Shown one piece after another: positions 17,678 through 26,072 of a DNA stretch of 64,000 nucleotides. A program made the position numbers and the translations under genes. The stretch comes from DATEOR01 sp963841425. GTDB taxonomy: Bacteria; Actinomycetota; Thermoleophilia; Gaiellales; Gaiellaceae. Where the stretch lies: contig CAWJCL010000002.1 in NCBI GenBank assembly GCA_963841425.1, positions 1,240,001 to 1,304,000 on the forward strand, written 5' to 3'. Below the pieces are notes generated by a model, which worked only from the letters and a program-made list of their open reading frames with translations, searched no databases and was not told where the DNA came from. How positions within the stretch are numbered: position 1 is the stretch's first letter; the number at the start of each line of letters is the position of its first letter.

Positions 17678-18831
17678 AGAACCGCGGCTTCTCCACGCGC
17701 GCGATTCACGGTCGCGCGCTCCCCGACGCTCCGGGCGAGCCTGTCGTCCAGCCCATCGTCACGGCCACGACCTTCTCCTTCGACGACGCCGCCACCTTCG
17801 GACGAGTGATGAGCGAGGATGTGTACGGATTTCTCTACTCACGCCTCCGCAACCCGACCGTCGAGGAGCTGAACGGCGTGCTCGCCGACCTCGAGGGCGC
17901 CGAGGCCGCCCAGGCGTTCGGCTCCGGGATGGCCGCCATCTCAGCTGCGCTCATGACGACGCTCGAGCCCGGGGACACCCTGCTCTGCGCCAAGCAGCTC
18001 TACGGCGCGACCTACGCCTTCGCGGAGCAACGCCTGAAGCCGCTCGGGGTCGAGGTCGTCCATCTCGATGTCACCGACCACGAGGCCTGGCAGCGTCCCG
18101 CTGAGGTTCGCTACGTCGAGACGATGTCGAACCCCGGCCTCCCGGTCGCCGACCTCGGAGCGATCGCCGCAACGAAGGGCGATGGGCTAATGATCGTGGA
18201 CAACACGTTCGCATCGCCGGCTCTCTGCCGTCCGCTCGAGCTCGGCGCCGACATCGTCTGCGAATCGGCGACGAAGTACCTGAACGGCCACCACGACGTG
18301 ACCGCGGGCGTGTTCGCCGGAAGCGCCGAAGTCGTGGCGCGGGCACGCACGTGGCAGATCGACACCGGCGCCGTGCTCGATGCCTTCCCCGCCTACCTCC
18401 TTCGTCGTGGCCTGAAGACGCTCGCACTCCGGATGGAGCGACACTGCGCCAACGCGCTCGAGCTCGCCCGCTTCCTCGAAGGCCACCCCCGAGCCGCGCG
18501 CGTCTACTACGCCGGGCTGGAGAGCTATCCCCAGCACGAGCTGGCGAAGCGCCAGCTCGGGGGCTCTGGCGGGATGCTCGCCGCGGAGCTCGACGGGGGC
18601 CGTGAGGCGGGCGAGGCGTTGATGAACGGGCTCGAGCTCTGCAAGCGCGCGACGAGCCTCGGCGGGGTCGACACGGTGGTCTCGCACCCGGCTTCGACGA
18701 GCCACCGCCAGTTCTCCGAGGAGCAGCTCGCGGCCGCGGGAATCACGCCAGGGCTTCTGCGCGTGTCCGTAGGGTGTGAGGATGCAGACGACATCGTCGC
18801 CGACTTCGGCAACGCCCTCGAGCGACTATAG
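17674..18831 (+). CDS. Cys/Met-metabolism PLP-dependent enzyme (cystathionine gamma-synthase/lyase-like)
   Basis: 385 residues, fold type I. It begins MKNRGFSTRAIHG, has FLYSRLRNPTVEELNGVLADLEGAE, (in parts YSRLRNPT, LADLEGAE), GSGMAAIS, VETMSNPGLPVADL, VDNTFASP, the PLP lysine in ESATKYLNGH and ASTSHRQF near the end. Family members make or cleave cystathionine or act as methionine gamma-lyase; sequence alone does not decide. Coupled to the HAD gene by ATGA. The CPBP gene starts inside its 3' end. Confidence 0.92.
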   Translation: MKNRGFSTRAIHGRALPDAPGEPVVQPIVTATTFSFDDAATFGRVMSEDVYGFLYSRLRNPTVEELNGVLADLEGAEAAQAFGSGMAAISAALMTTLEPGDTLLCAKQLYGATYAFAEQRLKPLGVEVVHLDVTDHEAWQRPAEVRYVETMSNPGLPVADLGAIAATKGDGLMIVDNTFASPALCRPLELGADIVCESATKYLNGHHDVTAGVFAGSAEVVARARTWQIDTGAVLDAFPAYLLRRGLKTLALRMERHCANALELARFLEGHPRAARVYYAGLESYPQHELAKRQLGGSGGMLAAELDGGREAGEALMNGLELCKRATSLGGVDTVVSHPASTSHRQFSEEQLAAAGITPGLLRVSVGCEDADDIVADFGNALERL

Positions 18832-19483
18832 AGCCGTCCCGTTCTTCGGATGGTCGATCCTGGCCGTCCTCTTCATCGCGGGGAGCTTCGCCAGCCGCGA
18901 GATCAGCGCCGAAGACACGAAGGACATCTTCTTCGACTACGGTTTCGCGGTCACGACGATCGTCTACTACGCGATCCTCGTCGGCCTCACGTTCGCCCTT
19001 GCCATCCCGTACCCGCGGACCCCGCGCGCGCTCGGCCTGAACCCGTTCCGCCCGCGCTGGGCCGGCATCGCCATCGGCCTCATCGTCGGGGTGCTCATCG
19101 TCAGCGTCCTCATGGAGCCGCTCCTCCACGGAGGCCGCGATCAGGGGCTCGCCCCCGACGAGTGGCAGCCCGAGCACGCAAGGGCGTTCCTCCTGAACGG
19201 CATCCTCATCAGCACAGTCGTGCCCTTCACGGAGGAGCTCTTCTTCCGCGGACTCGGAGTGCGCGCGCTCCAGTTTCTCGGCGGGATGTCGGCGGTGGTC
19301 ATCACCGGGCTCGTCTTCGGCTTCAGCCACGGGATTCTCGGCGCACTTCCTCCGCTCGTCCTCTTCGGCATCGCACTCGGGTGGGTCCGCCTCCGCTCAG
19401 ACAGCATCTGGCCCGGCGTCATGGCGCACGGGTTCTACAACGGGGTCGGAATCCTGATCGTCTATCTCCAGCTGGCGTTCTAA
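18782..19483 (+). CDS. CPBP-family intramembrane metalloprotease
   Basis: 233 residues, six to seven membrane segments. The three conserved motifs are EELFFRG (Glu-Glu and Arg), FGFSHG (His) and AHGFYNGVG (His and Asn), placing it with CAAX-processing/bacteriocin-processing proteases. Start is ATG 18782 with an in-frame GTG two codons earlier; a purine-rich stretch precedes both. The gene begins inside the PLP enzyme gene (50-base overlap). Substrate unknown. Confidence 0.88.
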   Translation: MQTTSSPTSATPSSDYRAVPFFGWSILAVLFIAGSFASREISAEDTKDIFFDYGFAVTTIVYYAILVGLTFALAIPYPRTPRALGLNPFRPRWAGIAIGLIVGVLIVSVLMEPLLHGGRDQGLAPDEWQPEHARAFLLNGILISTVVPFTEELFFRGLGVRALQFLGGMSAVVITGLVFGFSHGILGALPPLVLFGIALGWVRLRSDSIWPGVMAHGFYNGVGILIVYLQLAF

Positions 19484-19508
19484 CCGGGTCGTCTGTCAGA
19501 TTTCGCCC

Positions 19509-20621
19509 GTGCGCCGGGCTCTCGCCGTCATCGTTCTCGTCCTCGCAGCGCCCGCGACCGCAGGTGCGACCATTCCGTTCGACGCCCACCCCTCGGCGCC
19601 GCGGTACGGATCACAGGTGACGCTCAGTGGGACAGCCCCGCCCGGCGACGTCGTCGAGCTCTTCTACAACGGCGCCTCGACCGGACTGACGGCCCACGCC
19701 GACGCGACGAGCGGGGAGTTCGGCTTTGCCTTCGCTGCCATCCAGCCGGGGGCCTACCACGTCGAGACCGCGGGCGACGTCTCCGAGCCGGTCGACCTGA
19801 GGCTCAGGCCGATCCTCACGAGGCGCATAGACGGCCTCCGCTATCCGGGCAACCGCCTCGTCTTGAAAGGACGCCTGCGCCCGGCGTCGGCAGGGTCGCT
19901 GACCCTGAAGGTCGGCGCGCGCGACTGGCACGTGCACATCAAACCGGGTGGCCACTACACGGCTGTCCTCCCGACCGACCGCCTCGGGCGGCACCGGGCG
20001 CGCCTCGTCCTCGCGCCGCATGCCGGCTACAAGGGCTTCACGGTGCGGAAGCACTACCGCATTTTCGCGCCGGCGCTCTCCACCGGCGCGCACGGGACAG
20101 CCGTGCTCGCGCTCGAACGTCGGCTCGCCCGACTCCGCCACATCGTGCGCGGAGGCCCGAACGGCTACTACGCCTACGACACGTACGAAGCCGTGCTCGC
20201 CTTCCAGAAGGTGCATGGAATGGCTCGCACGGGCCGGGTCTCACGCGACGTCTGGCGGGTGCTCGCGCGGGCAGAGGTTCCCAAGGCGCGCATTCCGAAG
20301 GGGAACCACGTCGAGGTCTCGAAGACCTTGCAGGTTCTCTACGAGGTGCGGAAGGGCAAGGTCGTCCGTATCGTCCACGTCTCGACCGGTGCGACCGGGA
20401 ACACGCCGGTGGGCACGTTCCATGTGTACGGCAAGGTCCCGGGACTGAACGGCAGCGGGATGTACTACTCGCTCTTCTTCACCGGAGCCTTCGCCATCCA
20501 CGGCTACCACTCCGTGCCGCCCTACCCGGCGAGCCACGGCTGCGTCCGGACACCGCTGTGGTTCGCGCCCGGCTTCTACGACCGCTGGGCAGTCGGGGCG
20601 ACGGTCTATATCTTCGCCTGA
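19509..20621 (+). CDS. L,D-transpeptidase (YkuD) with peptidoglycan-binding domain
   Basis: 370 residues. A signal peptide (about 1-20) is followed by an Ig-like N-terminal region, a peptidoglycan-binding helix bundle (about 200-250, YDTYEAVLAFQKVHGM) and a C-terminal YkuD domain with IHGYHSV and SHGCVRTP, which holds the catalytic Cys with its His. These enzymes make 3-3 crosslinks in peptidoglycan and are common in actinobacteria. GTG start. The stop overlaps the chorismate mutase ATG (TGATG). Confidence 0.92.
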   Translation: MRRALAVIVLVLAAPATAGATIPFDAHPSAPRYGSQVTLSGTAPPGDVVELFYNGASTGLTAHADATSGEFGFAFAAIQPGAYHVETAGDVSEPVDLRLRPILTRRIDGLRYPGNRLVLKGRLRPASAGSLTLKVGARDWHVHIKPGGHYTAVLPTDRLGRHRARLVLAPHAGYKGFTVRKHYRIFAPALSTGAHGTAVLALERRLARLRHIVRGGPNGYYAYDTYEAVLAFQKVHGMARTGRVSRDVWRVLARAEVPKARIPKGNHVEVSKTLQVLYEVRKGKVVRIVHVSTGATGNTPVGTFHVYGKVPGLNGSGMYYSLFFTGAFAIHGYHSVPPYPASHGCVRTPLWFAPGFYDRWAVGATVYIFA

Positions 20622-20899
20622 TGCACGGCGACCCAGGGTCCGACCCCCGCGTACAGGTGCTGCGGGCAGAGATCACGTCCAGCGACCACGAGATCGTCCG
20701 CGCCGTGAACCGGCGGCTCGACCTCGTCCGGCAATTGAAGGAGCACAAGACCGCGATGGGCTATGACTTCGTGGACAAAGGCCGTGAGGACGCGCTCCTC
20801 GCCGAGCTCGAGCGGGAGAACGGCGGGCCGCTCTCGACCGACGGCCTGCGGAAGCTCCATGCGGAGCTCCTCGCCCTCACCAAGCGCGAGCTGGGTTAG
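20621..20899 (+). CDS. Chorismate mutase domain protein (AroQ type)
   Basis: 92 residues, an all-helical AroQ-type domain: RAEITSSDHEIVRAVNRRLDLV (in parts RAEITSSDHEIV, NRRLDLVRQLKEHK), a Lys/Asp turn DFVDKGREDALL and a third helix. Chorismate mutase turns chorismate into prephenate for Phe/Tyr synthesis. The usual active-site Arg and Lys positions appear filled. It starts in a one-base overlap with the transpeptidase stop, which is probably a transcriptional convenience and not a functional link. Confidence 0.85.
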   Translation: MHGDPGSDPRVQVLRAEITSSDHEIVRAVNRRLDLVRQLKEHKTAMGYDFVDKGREDALLAELERENGGPLSTDGLRKLHAELLALTKRELG

Positions 20900-21081
20900 G
20901 CCTCTGAACGTAGGCAGAGTGTCCTAGGCGGGTCTGAGGCGGGGCTCGCAAAGGAGGCAAGCGAGCAGACTCGAGACAGTACGAGGGTACGGCGAGAGCC
21001 TGCGGGCGCAGGATCCTGCCGCGAGTCCGTTAAGACGCGAAGCGTTGGGCTTTGCCCGGGCGAGCCTGCCGGCCAGAGCGT
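20900..21081. ncRNA. Candidate structured RNA in a convergent intergenic region
   Basis: This non-coding stretch folds on paper into nested helices: 20943-20949 with 21060-21066 (GGCTCGC/GCGAGCC), 20950-20953 with 21050-21053, 20968-20973 with 21022-21027 (GACTCG/CGAGTC), and hairpins GTAC-GAGG-GTAC (20979-20990), CCTGC-GGGC-GCAGG (20999-21012) and ACGC-GAA-GCGT (21035-21045). An 11-bp direct repeat (TAGGCCTCTGA) flanks it at 20897-20907 and 21083-21093. I recognise no known RNA family, and the strand is unknown. Confidence 0.35.
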
Positions 21082-21573
21082 CTAGGCCTCTGAGCTGAAA
21101 TCCTCGGGCTTGACGTCGTCGAGGAACTTCTTGAACTCCTCGACCATCTGCTCCTCGTTCACGTCGTCCTCGTGCTCGAACTCGATCGCGCTCTCCTCGA
21201 TCACCGCGTCGTCCGCGAAGATCGGCGCGTCGGAGCGGACGGCCAGGGCGATGGCATCGCTCGGACGCGAGTCGATCTCGATCTCGCTCCCGTTCACCGC
21301 GACGGTGATGAGAGCGTAGAACGTGTTCTCGCGGAGCTCCGTGACCGCGATCTTGACGACGCGGGCCTCGAGCTTCGCGAGCACCTCCGAGAGGAGGTCA
21401 TGCGTCATCGGGCGCGGCGTGGAGGCGCCTTGAAGCTTCATGAGGATCGCCGCCGCCTCGGGGTGGCCGATCCAGATCGGCAGGAACTTGTTTCCGTCGG
21501 CCGTCTTCAGAAGCACGATCGGCTGCTTGCCGACCATGTCGAAGCTCACCCCGTAGATGACCATCTCCTGCAT
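21082..21573 (-). CDS. Bifunctional nuclease family protein (BFN/DUF151)
   Basis: 163 residues beginning MQEMVIYGVSFDMVG, followed by LPIWIGHPEAAAI, TPRPMTHDLL and IDSRPSDAIALAVR, the conserved blocks of the BFN/DUF151 family. Homologues are reported to have RNase and DNase activity. The C-terminus carries an acidic UvrB/UvrC-like extension (EHEDDVNEEQMVEEFKKFL). A TAGAAT hexamer at 21594-21599 (minus strand) could be its -10. Confidence 0.9.
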   Translation of the reverse strand: MQEMVIYGVSFDMVGKQPIVLLKTADGNKFLPIWIGHPEAAAILMKLQGASTPRPMTHDLLSEVLAKLEARVVKIAVTELRENTFYALITVAVNGSEIEIDSRPSDAIALAVRSDAPIFADDAVIEESAIEFEHEDDVNEEQMVEEFKKFLDDVKPEDFSSEA

Positions 21574-21658
21574 CGCGTCTCGGCCTCGCTCTGATTCTAG
21601 CCCGGTACCTTCGTTGCCCCGCCGTGGGTTCGAGAAACGCGAGCTCGCACGAAGAAGA

Positions 21659-21732
<74 letters not shown>

Positions 21733-21743
21733 GAGCCGGGCGC

Positions 21744-21749
21744 ATTGTA
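21744..21749 (-). promoter_or_regulatory. -10 element (TACAAT) of the tRNA-Ile gene
   Basis: TACAAT on the minus strand ends 11 bases before the tRNA 5' end. No good -35 is visible at the expected distance. Confidence 0.5.
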
Positions 21750-21827
21750 GCGACGGCCCTGAGCGTTCTGGCGTCAGGGGAGGCGAAACAGGGCTCCGCC
21801 CGGCGGTAGTCCGCCGGCCCAGATCGC

Positions 21828-22073
21828 TCAGTGGTAGTAAGCGGTGGCGCGCAGGTAGTCCTCGCAGGCTAGGAGGAATGTTTCGTCGCGTGCCAGCTCG
21901 AGCACCGTCGCCTTCGTCTCGGCATCGAGCTCCGCGTCCGCGCCGACGGCTGCGACGAAGCCCGGGAGCCTGCCGCTCCTGGCGAGGCGAGCCATGCGAA
22001 GGACGAGCCGGCGCACCTGCTCGTCCTGGTTGATGGCTTCGAGAGACTCGATGTCCTGCACCCAGGGCCGCAC
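21828..22073 (-). CDS. Small hypothetical protein (81 aa)
   Basis: I do not recognise this protein. It is 81 residues, GTG start, mostly helical and acidic (ESLEAINQDEQVRRLVLRMA, ELDAETKATVLELARDETFL), with no Cys cluster, signal peptide or membrane segment. The residue mix looks like a real cytoplasmic protein, unlike the Arg/Ser-rich shadow frames around it. It lies between tRNA-Ile and parB. Confidence 0.55.
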   Translation of the reverse strand: MRPWVQDIESLEAINQDEQVRRLVLRMARLARSGRLPGFVAAVGADAELDAETKATVLELARDETFLLACEDYLRATAYYH

Positions 22074-22099
22074 CTACGCATAACGAGCCGCCGAGGAGG

Positions 22100-22969
22100 T
22101 CAGTTACGTGCCTCGAGCGATTCGACGATCTCCGCGAGCGCGACTTCGTCGGCGAACGGGACCTCGATGCGCGTGTCGGTGACCTTCACCGCCGCCCCGG
22201 TCATCGCCTCGAGCAACGTCCGCGCGCGGTCCGCGACCGCCGGGTCGATCCGGCACGTCTTCCGCGGCTTCGTCCGTGCGCCCGCCCAACGGGCTGCGCG
22301 CTCGGTCGCGCGAACCGACAACCCCTGCGCCACGACCTTCCGCGCGAGCGCGCGCCGGTCGTCGTGGCCGGACACGGAGAGGATCGCGCGGGCATGACCC
22401 TCGGTCAAAAGGCCGCGCTCCAGGAGTCCGAGGACGTCCTCCGGAAGCTCGAGCAGCCGCACGCGGTTCGACACGGTGGGCTTCGACCGGCCGACCCGCT
22501 CGGCGACCTCGCCGAGGGAGAGCGAGAACTCGTCCATGAGCACCGCGTAGGCGCGTGCCTCCTCGATGGGAGACAGATCCTCGCGCGCGACGTTCTCGAC
22601 GAGCGCGAGAACGAGCGACTCGCGGTCGTCGCTCTCACGCACGAGCGCGGGAATGGTCGCGAGCCCGGCTGCGCGCGCCGCGCGCCAGCGACGCTCGCCG
22701 GCGATGAGCTCGTAACCACCGCCCTCGGTCGGCCGGACGACGACGGGCTGCATGACTCCCTGCGCCCGCACCGAGTCGGCGAGGCCGCTGATCCCCTCCG
22801 CGTCGATGTGCTTGCGCGGCTGGCGCGTGTTCGCACGGATCGAGCCGAGCGGGATCTGCAGAAGCTCGGCCGGGGAGACCCCTCCGCCGATGAGGACCTC
22901 GAGGCCGCGGCCGAGGCCCCTCCTGCTAGGTGCGGTCGACAAGCTCGCTCGCGACTCGATAGTAGGCAT
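22100..22969 (-). CDS. parB: Chromosome partitioning protein ParB
   Basis: 289 residues from ATG 22969. It opens with RRGLGRGLEVL, then the CTPase/ParB-N domain with ANTRQPRKHID, GVMQPVVVRP and the GERRWRAARAAG box, the ENVAREDLSPIEEARAY segment and a helix-turn-helix (VAERVGRSKPTVSNRVRLL). ParB binds parS near the origin and loads SMC. ATG 22969 overlaps parA by 44 bases; an in-frame TTG at 22942 would overlap by 17 and is a reasonable alternative. No clear parS copy is in the window. Confidence 0.93.
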   Translation of the reverse strand: MPTIESRASLSTAPSRRGLGRGLEVLIGGGVSPAELLQIPLGSIRANTRQPRKHIDAEGISGLADSVRAQGVMQPVVVRPTEGGGYELIAGERRWRAARAAGLATIPALVRESDDRESLVLALVENVAREDLSPIEEARAYAVLMDEFSLSLGEVAERVGRSKPTVSNRVRLLELPEDVLGLLERGLLTEGHARAILSVSGHDDRRALARKVVAQGLSVRATERAARWAGARTKPRKTCRIDPAVADRARTLLEAMTGAAVKVTDTRIEVPFADEVALAEIVESLEARN

Positions 22970-23678
22970 CGGCTCCGGCGGAGGCCGGGTCGTAGGCGGT
23001 GATGGGCAGGCCGTGGCTCGGCGCCTCGGCAAGTCGGACGCTCCGCGGAACCACCGCCTCGAAGACGAGCTCGCCGAAGTGGCGCCGCACCTCCGCGGCG
23101 ACGTCGGCCGCGAGCCTGGTGCGTCCATCCACCATCGTCAGGAGCATCCCCGCGAGCGCGAGCTTCGGGTTGAGGCGGGCGCGCACGAGCTCGACGGAGT
23201 GGAGGAGCTGGGCAAGCCCCTCGAGCGCGTAGTACTCGCACTGCACGGGGACGAGAACGCGATCCGCGGCCGCGAGACCGTTCACCGTCAGCGGCCCCAG
23301 GGAGGGCGGGCAGTCGACGAAGACGTAGGAGTACTTCTCGCGCGCGGGCTCCAGAGCGCCTGCGAGAAACGACTCGCCGTCGCCGTGCGCGGCGAGCTCG
23401 ACCGCAGCGCCGGCCAACTCGGGGCGCGAGGGCACGACGTCGAGGTTCTCGAAGCGGGTCGAGTGGACGATCTCCTCGAGCGGCGCGCCATCGAGTAGGT
23501 CGTAGGACGACGTGCCGTTCGCGCGCTCGCCGAGGCCCGAGGTCGCGTTTGCCTGCGGGTCGAGGTCGACGACGAGTGTCTTCGCGCCCGCCTCGGCGAG
23601 GCAGGCGGCGACGTTCACGGCGGTCGTCGTCTTGCCGACTCCACCCTTCTGATTGGCGAGTGCAAGGACCGTCCCCAC
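22926..23678 (-). CDS. parA: Chromosome partitioning ATPase ParA
   Basis: 250 residues. The deviant Walker A KGGVGKTT (residues 11-18), DLDPQANATSGLG, VDCPPSLGPLTVNGL and VPVQCEYYALEGL are all present. ParA dimers move ParB-origin complexes. GTG start; a TAGTGT hexamer lies 6 bases upstream, suggesting parAB can be transcribed on its own. rsmG ends 13 bases upstream of this start. Confidence 0.96.
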   Translation of the reverse strand: MGTVLALANQKGGVGKTTTAVNVAACLAEAGAKTLVVDLDPQANATSGLGERANGTSSYDLLDGAPLEEIVHSTRFENLDVVPSRPELAGAAVELAAHGDGESFLAGALEPAREKYSYVFVDCPPSLGPLTVNGLAAADRVLVPVQCEYYALEGLAQLLHSVELVRARLNPKLALAGMLLTMVDGRTRLAADVAAEVRRHFGELVFEAVVPRSVRLAEAPSHGLPITAYDPASAGADAYYRVASELVDRT

Positions 23679-23684
23679 GCCCGC

Positions 23685-23690
23685 ACACTA
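23685..23690 (-). promoter_or_regulatory. Candidate -10 (TAGTGT) for parA
   Basis: TAGTGT on the minus strand ends 6 bases before the parA GTG (23678), a leaderless spacing. Confidence 0.35.
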
Positions 23691-23691
23691 T

Positions 23692-24288
23692 TCATGCGAG
23701 AGGACGTTTCTTCGCCACGCCGGGCCGGCGCGGAAAGCCCGCGGGAGTGGGCCCCGTCTTCCTGAGCACGAGGAAGCCCGAAGGGCTCTCCTCGACCTCG
23801 GCGGCGAGCTCGGCGGCTGTCTTCGCGGCGGCCTCGAGATCGGCGCTCGGCCCGACGAAGAGCACCGCCCGCCCGCCCGGGCGCACCAGCGGAAGGCACC
23901 ACTCGGCTGCCACCGGAGGAACGGCGAGCGCTCTTGCGACCGCCGTCCCGTATGCGTCCCGGCCTTCGCCGGCTGCATGCTCCTCGGCGCGGTCGCAGAG
24001 CACGGAGACGTTCTCGAACCCGGCTGCGACCTCCCGCAGGAAGTCGCACTTGCGTCCGTTCGCCTCGAGAAGGGCGAACTGCAGGTCCGGACGAACTGCG
24101 GCGAGCGGAATACCCGGAGAGCCCCCGCCCGAGCCGACGTCGACCACCGGCCCGTTGCCCAGCAGCCCGGCCGCCGGCAGAGCTCCCTCGAGGAGCGTCG
24201 CCCGCGCCTCGGCATGGTCCCGGATCGCCGTCAGGCCCGGCGTCGCGAGGAGCGCCGCAAGCCAGCGGTCGAGCCGCGCGTCAGACAG
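23692..24288 (-). CDS. rsmG: 16S rRNA (guanine-N7) methyltransferase RsmG (GidB), CTG start
   Basis: About 198 residues. The AdoMet site VVDVGSGGGSPGIPLA and the LLEANGRKCDFLREVA segment identify RsmG, which methylates G527 of 16S rRNA. The N-terminal helix ARLDRWLAALL lies before any ATG, GTG or TTG; the first standard start in frame is a GTG inside the AdoMet motif. CTG 24288 overlaps the jag stop by 8 bases and gives a sensible protein, so I use it. The Arg-rich open frame further upstream is a shadow of jag. Confidence 0.8.
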   Translation of the reverse strand: MSDARLDRWLAALLATPGLTAIRDHAEARATLLEGALPAAGLLGNGPVVDVGSGGGSPGIPLAAVRPDLQFALLEANGRKCDFLREVAAGFENVSVLCDRAEEHAAGEGRDAYGTAVARALAVPPVAAEWCLPLVRPGGRAVLFVGPSADLEAAAKTAAELAAEVEESPSGFLVLRKTGPTPAGFPRRPGVAKKRPLA

Positions 24289-24976
24289 GGCGAACGACGA
24301 CGAAGCGGTTGGGCTCGTTGCCCTCGCTCCCCGTCTCGACGTCCTCGCGCTCCTGGAGGTGCACGTGCACGATCTTCCGCTCGACCGCCGACATCGGGTC
24401 GAGCGCGACCGGCTCGCCGGCTGCGATCGCGTCCGAGGCTGCGCGGTCTGCCTGCTGCTCGAGCGTCGCGCGGCGCCGATCGCGGTAGCCGGCCGCATCG
24501 ACGACAATGCTCTTCCGCTCGTCCGTTCCTCGGAAGACGATCGCGGTTGCGAGGTACTGGATCGCGTCGATGGTCTGTCCACGCTTGCCGATCACGAGCC
24601 CGAGATCCGGGCCGGTCAGCGTGGCGGCGAGCTCCTCGCCGTCCTCGTTGATCTCGATGCGCACCGGGGCGCCGAGTGCGGCGCACACGCGGTCGAGGAG
24701 CTCACGCAGCCGCGCAGGCGGGGAGTCGGGCTCCTCGTCGGCAGCCTCCGCGGGGGGAGGAACGGCGCCGGCCTTCGCGATCACGCGCGCGGGCGCGTAG
24801 CCCACGCCGAGCAAGCCGCGCTCGCCCTCGGAGAGAACCGCAAAGCTGACCGACGACTTGTCGATCCCGGGAAAGCGCCGTTCCAGCTCGCGGAGCGCCG
24901 ACCACTTCGCCTCTCCGACGGTCTCGCCGGTCGCCTCGACCTCGGTCTCGGACAGCTCCCGCTCGATCTCGCTCAT
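24281..24976 (-). CDS. jag: RNA-binding protein Jag/KhpB
   Basis: 231 residues. An N-terminal Jag domain is followed by a type II KH domain with LVIGKRGQTIDAIQYL and an R3H domain (RKSIVVDAAGYRDRR, then an arginine-rich helix). Jag/KhpB binds small RNAs and is linked to cell elongation and envelope insertion. Its ATG overlaps the yidC stop as ATGA, the standard yidC-jag coupling. Confidence 0.93.
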   Translation of the reverse strand: MSEIERELSETEVEATGETVGEAKWSALRELERRFPGIDKSSVSFAVLSEGERGLLGVGYAPARVIAKAGAVPPPAEAADEEPDSPPARLRELLDRVCAALGAPVRIEINEDGEELAATLTGPDLGLVIGKRGQTIDAIQYLATAIVFRGTDERKSIVVDAAGYRDRRRATLEQQADRAASDAIAAGEPVALDPMSAVERKIVHVHLQEREDVETGSEGNEPNRFVVVRPV

Positions 24977-25815
24977 CGCCTCGACCGGGGACCTTTCTTC
25001 TTCCGGCGCTTGACCCTCTGCTGCCCCGAAGCTGTTGCCCGCGAGGGCTGAGCCGCCTTGCCGACCGCGCTTCCGCCGTCCGCTCCACCGTCGTCCTTGG
25101 GCGGCGTCCGCGACGACCGTTTGGACGGCGTCTGCGGCTTCGGCATCAGCCGCCTGGTCACGAGCCCCTGGCCGACCGTCCAGAGGTTCGTCGTCACCCA
25201 GTAGAGAAGAAGCCCGACCGGGAACGACGCGTTGACGATGAAGAGCACGAAGACGAGCGGCAGCGCCATGAAGATCCACCGCTGGCGCGGGTCCATCGTC
25301 GTGGACATGAAGTACGTCGAAGCCACCTGGCTGACGACGTAGATCGAGAGCAGGAGCCAGCCCGACCAGTGGTCCGTGATGTTCGTCGTGATGTTCGGGA
25401 CGATCCCGAGCCAGCCGAGGTCGGAGCCCGGGTACTGGGGAAAGACCTCCTTCTCGAAGTCCCGCAGCACGTAGTAGAGCGAGATGAAGACCGGGATCTG
25501 GATCAGAATGGGGAGGCATGAGGCCGCCGGGTTGATCTTGTTCTCCCGGTAGAACTTCATGACCTCCTCGTTCATGCGCTGCTTGTCGTGCTTGTACTTC
25601 TGCTGCAGCGCCTTGAGCTCGGGGGCGTGCGCCTGGAGGTGCTGCATCGAGCGGATCTGCTTGACCGTCAGCGGGACGATCACGATCCGCACCATCAGCG
25701 TGAGCACGATGATCGCCCACGCCCACGGGAGGCCCATCGTGGAATGGATCCACTCGAGGACCGTCGTCATGACGTTCTCGATCGGGCGGAGCGGATTGGC
25801 GACGGCGAGGATCAC
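24973..25815 (-). CDS. yidC: Membrane protein insertase YidC
   Basis: 280 residues from GTG 25815. Five membrane segments are visible, starting with WAWAIIVLTLMVRIVIVPLT; the Arg in that helix region matches the substrate groove, followed by the charged cytoplasmic hairpin LKALQQKYKHDKQRMNEEVM. Later segments include CLPILIQIPVFISLYYVL. The C-terminus is a basic tail. The GTG overlaps the yidD stop as GTGA; the longer open frame upstream overlaps yidD and is unlikely. Confidence 0.95.
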   Translation of the reverse strand: MILAVANPLRPIENVMTTVLEWIHSTMGLPWAWAIIVLTLMVRIVIVPLTVKQIRSMQHLQAHAPELKALQQKYKHDKQRMNEEVMKFYRENKINPAASCLPILIQIPVFISLYYVLRDFEKEVFPQYPGSDLGWLGIVPNITTNITDHWSGWLLLSIYVVSQVASTYFMSTTMDPRQRWIFMALPLVFVLFIVNASFPVGLLLYWVTTNLWTVGQGLVTRRLMPKPQTPSKRSSRTPPKDDGGADGGSAVGKAAQPSRATASGQQRVKRRKKKGPRSRR

Positions 25816-26072
25816 GAGCGTCCCCTGAGCGGGAAGACCCGTTGGTCGCGCGCGTAGTCGACGCCGCCGTGGCTCCACGGATTGCAGCGCAGGAGCCTCC
25901 ACATCGTGAGCACAGTCCCACGCAGGACGCCGAACTCGCGGTAGGCCTCGAGTGCATACGCCGAGCAGGACGGGTGGTACTTGCAGCGCGGATTGCCGAG
26001 CGGCGTCGCCCCGGCGAACGGCGAGAGGATCCTTCGGTAGCCGCGGATGAGGAGGACCGCGATCGAGCTCAC
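25812..26072 (-). CDS. yidD: Membrane protein insertion efficiency factor YidD
   Basis: 86 residues from GTG 26072. It has the YidD pattern: GYRRILSPF, then CKYHPSCSAYALEAY and CNPWSHGGVDY with three conserved Cys. It lies at the membrane and helps YidC. The GTG overlaps the rnpA stop as GTGA and its own stop overlaps yidC as GTGA. The 320-residue open frame that contains it is mostly a shadow of rnpA and rpmH. Confidence 0.93.
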   Translation of the reverse strand: MSSIAVLLIRGYRRILSPFAGATPLGNPRCKYHPSCSAYALEAYREFGVLRGTVLTMWRLLRCNPWSHGGVDYARDQRVFPLRGRS

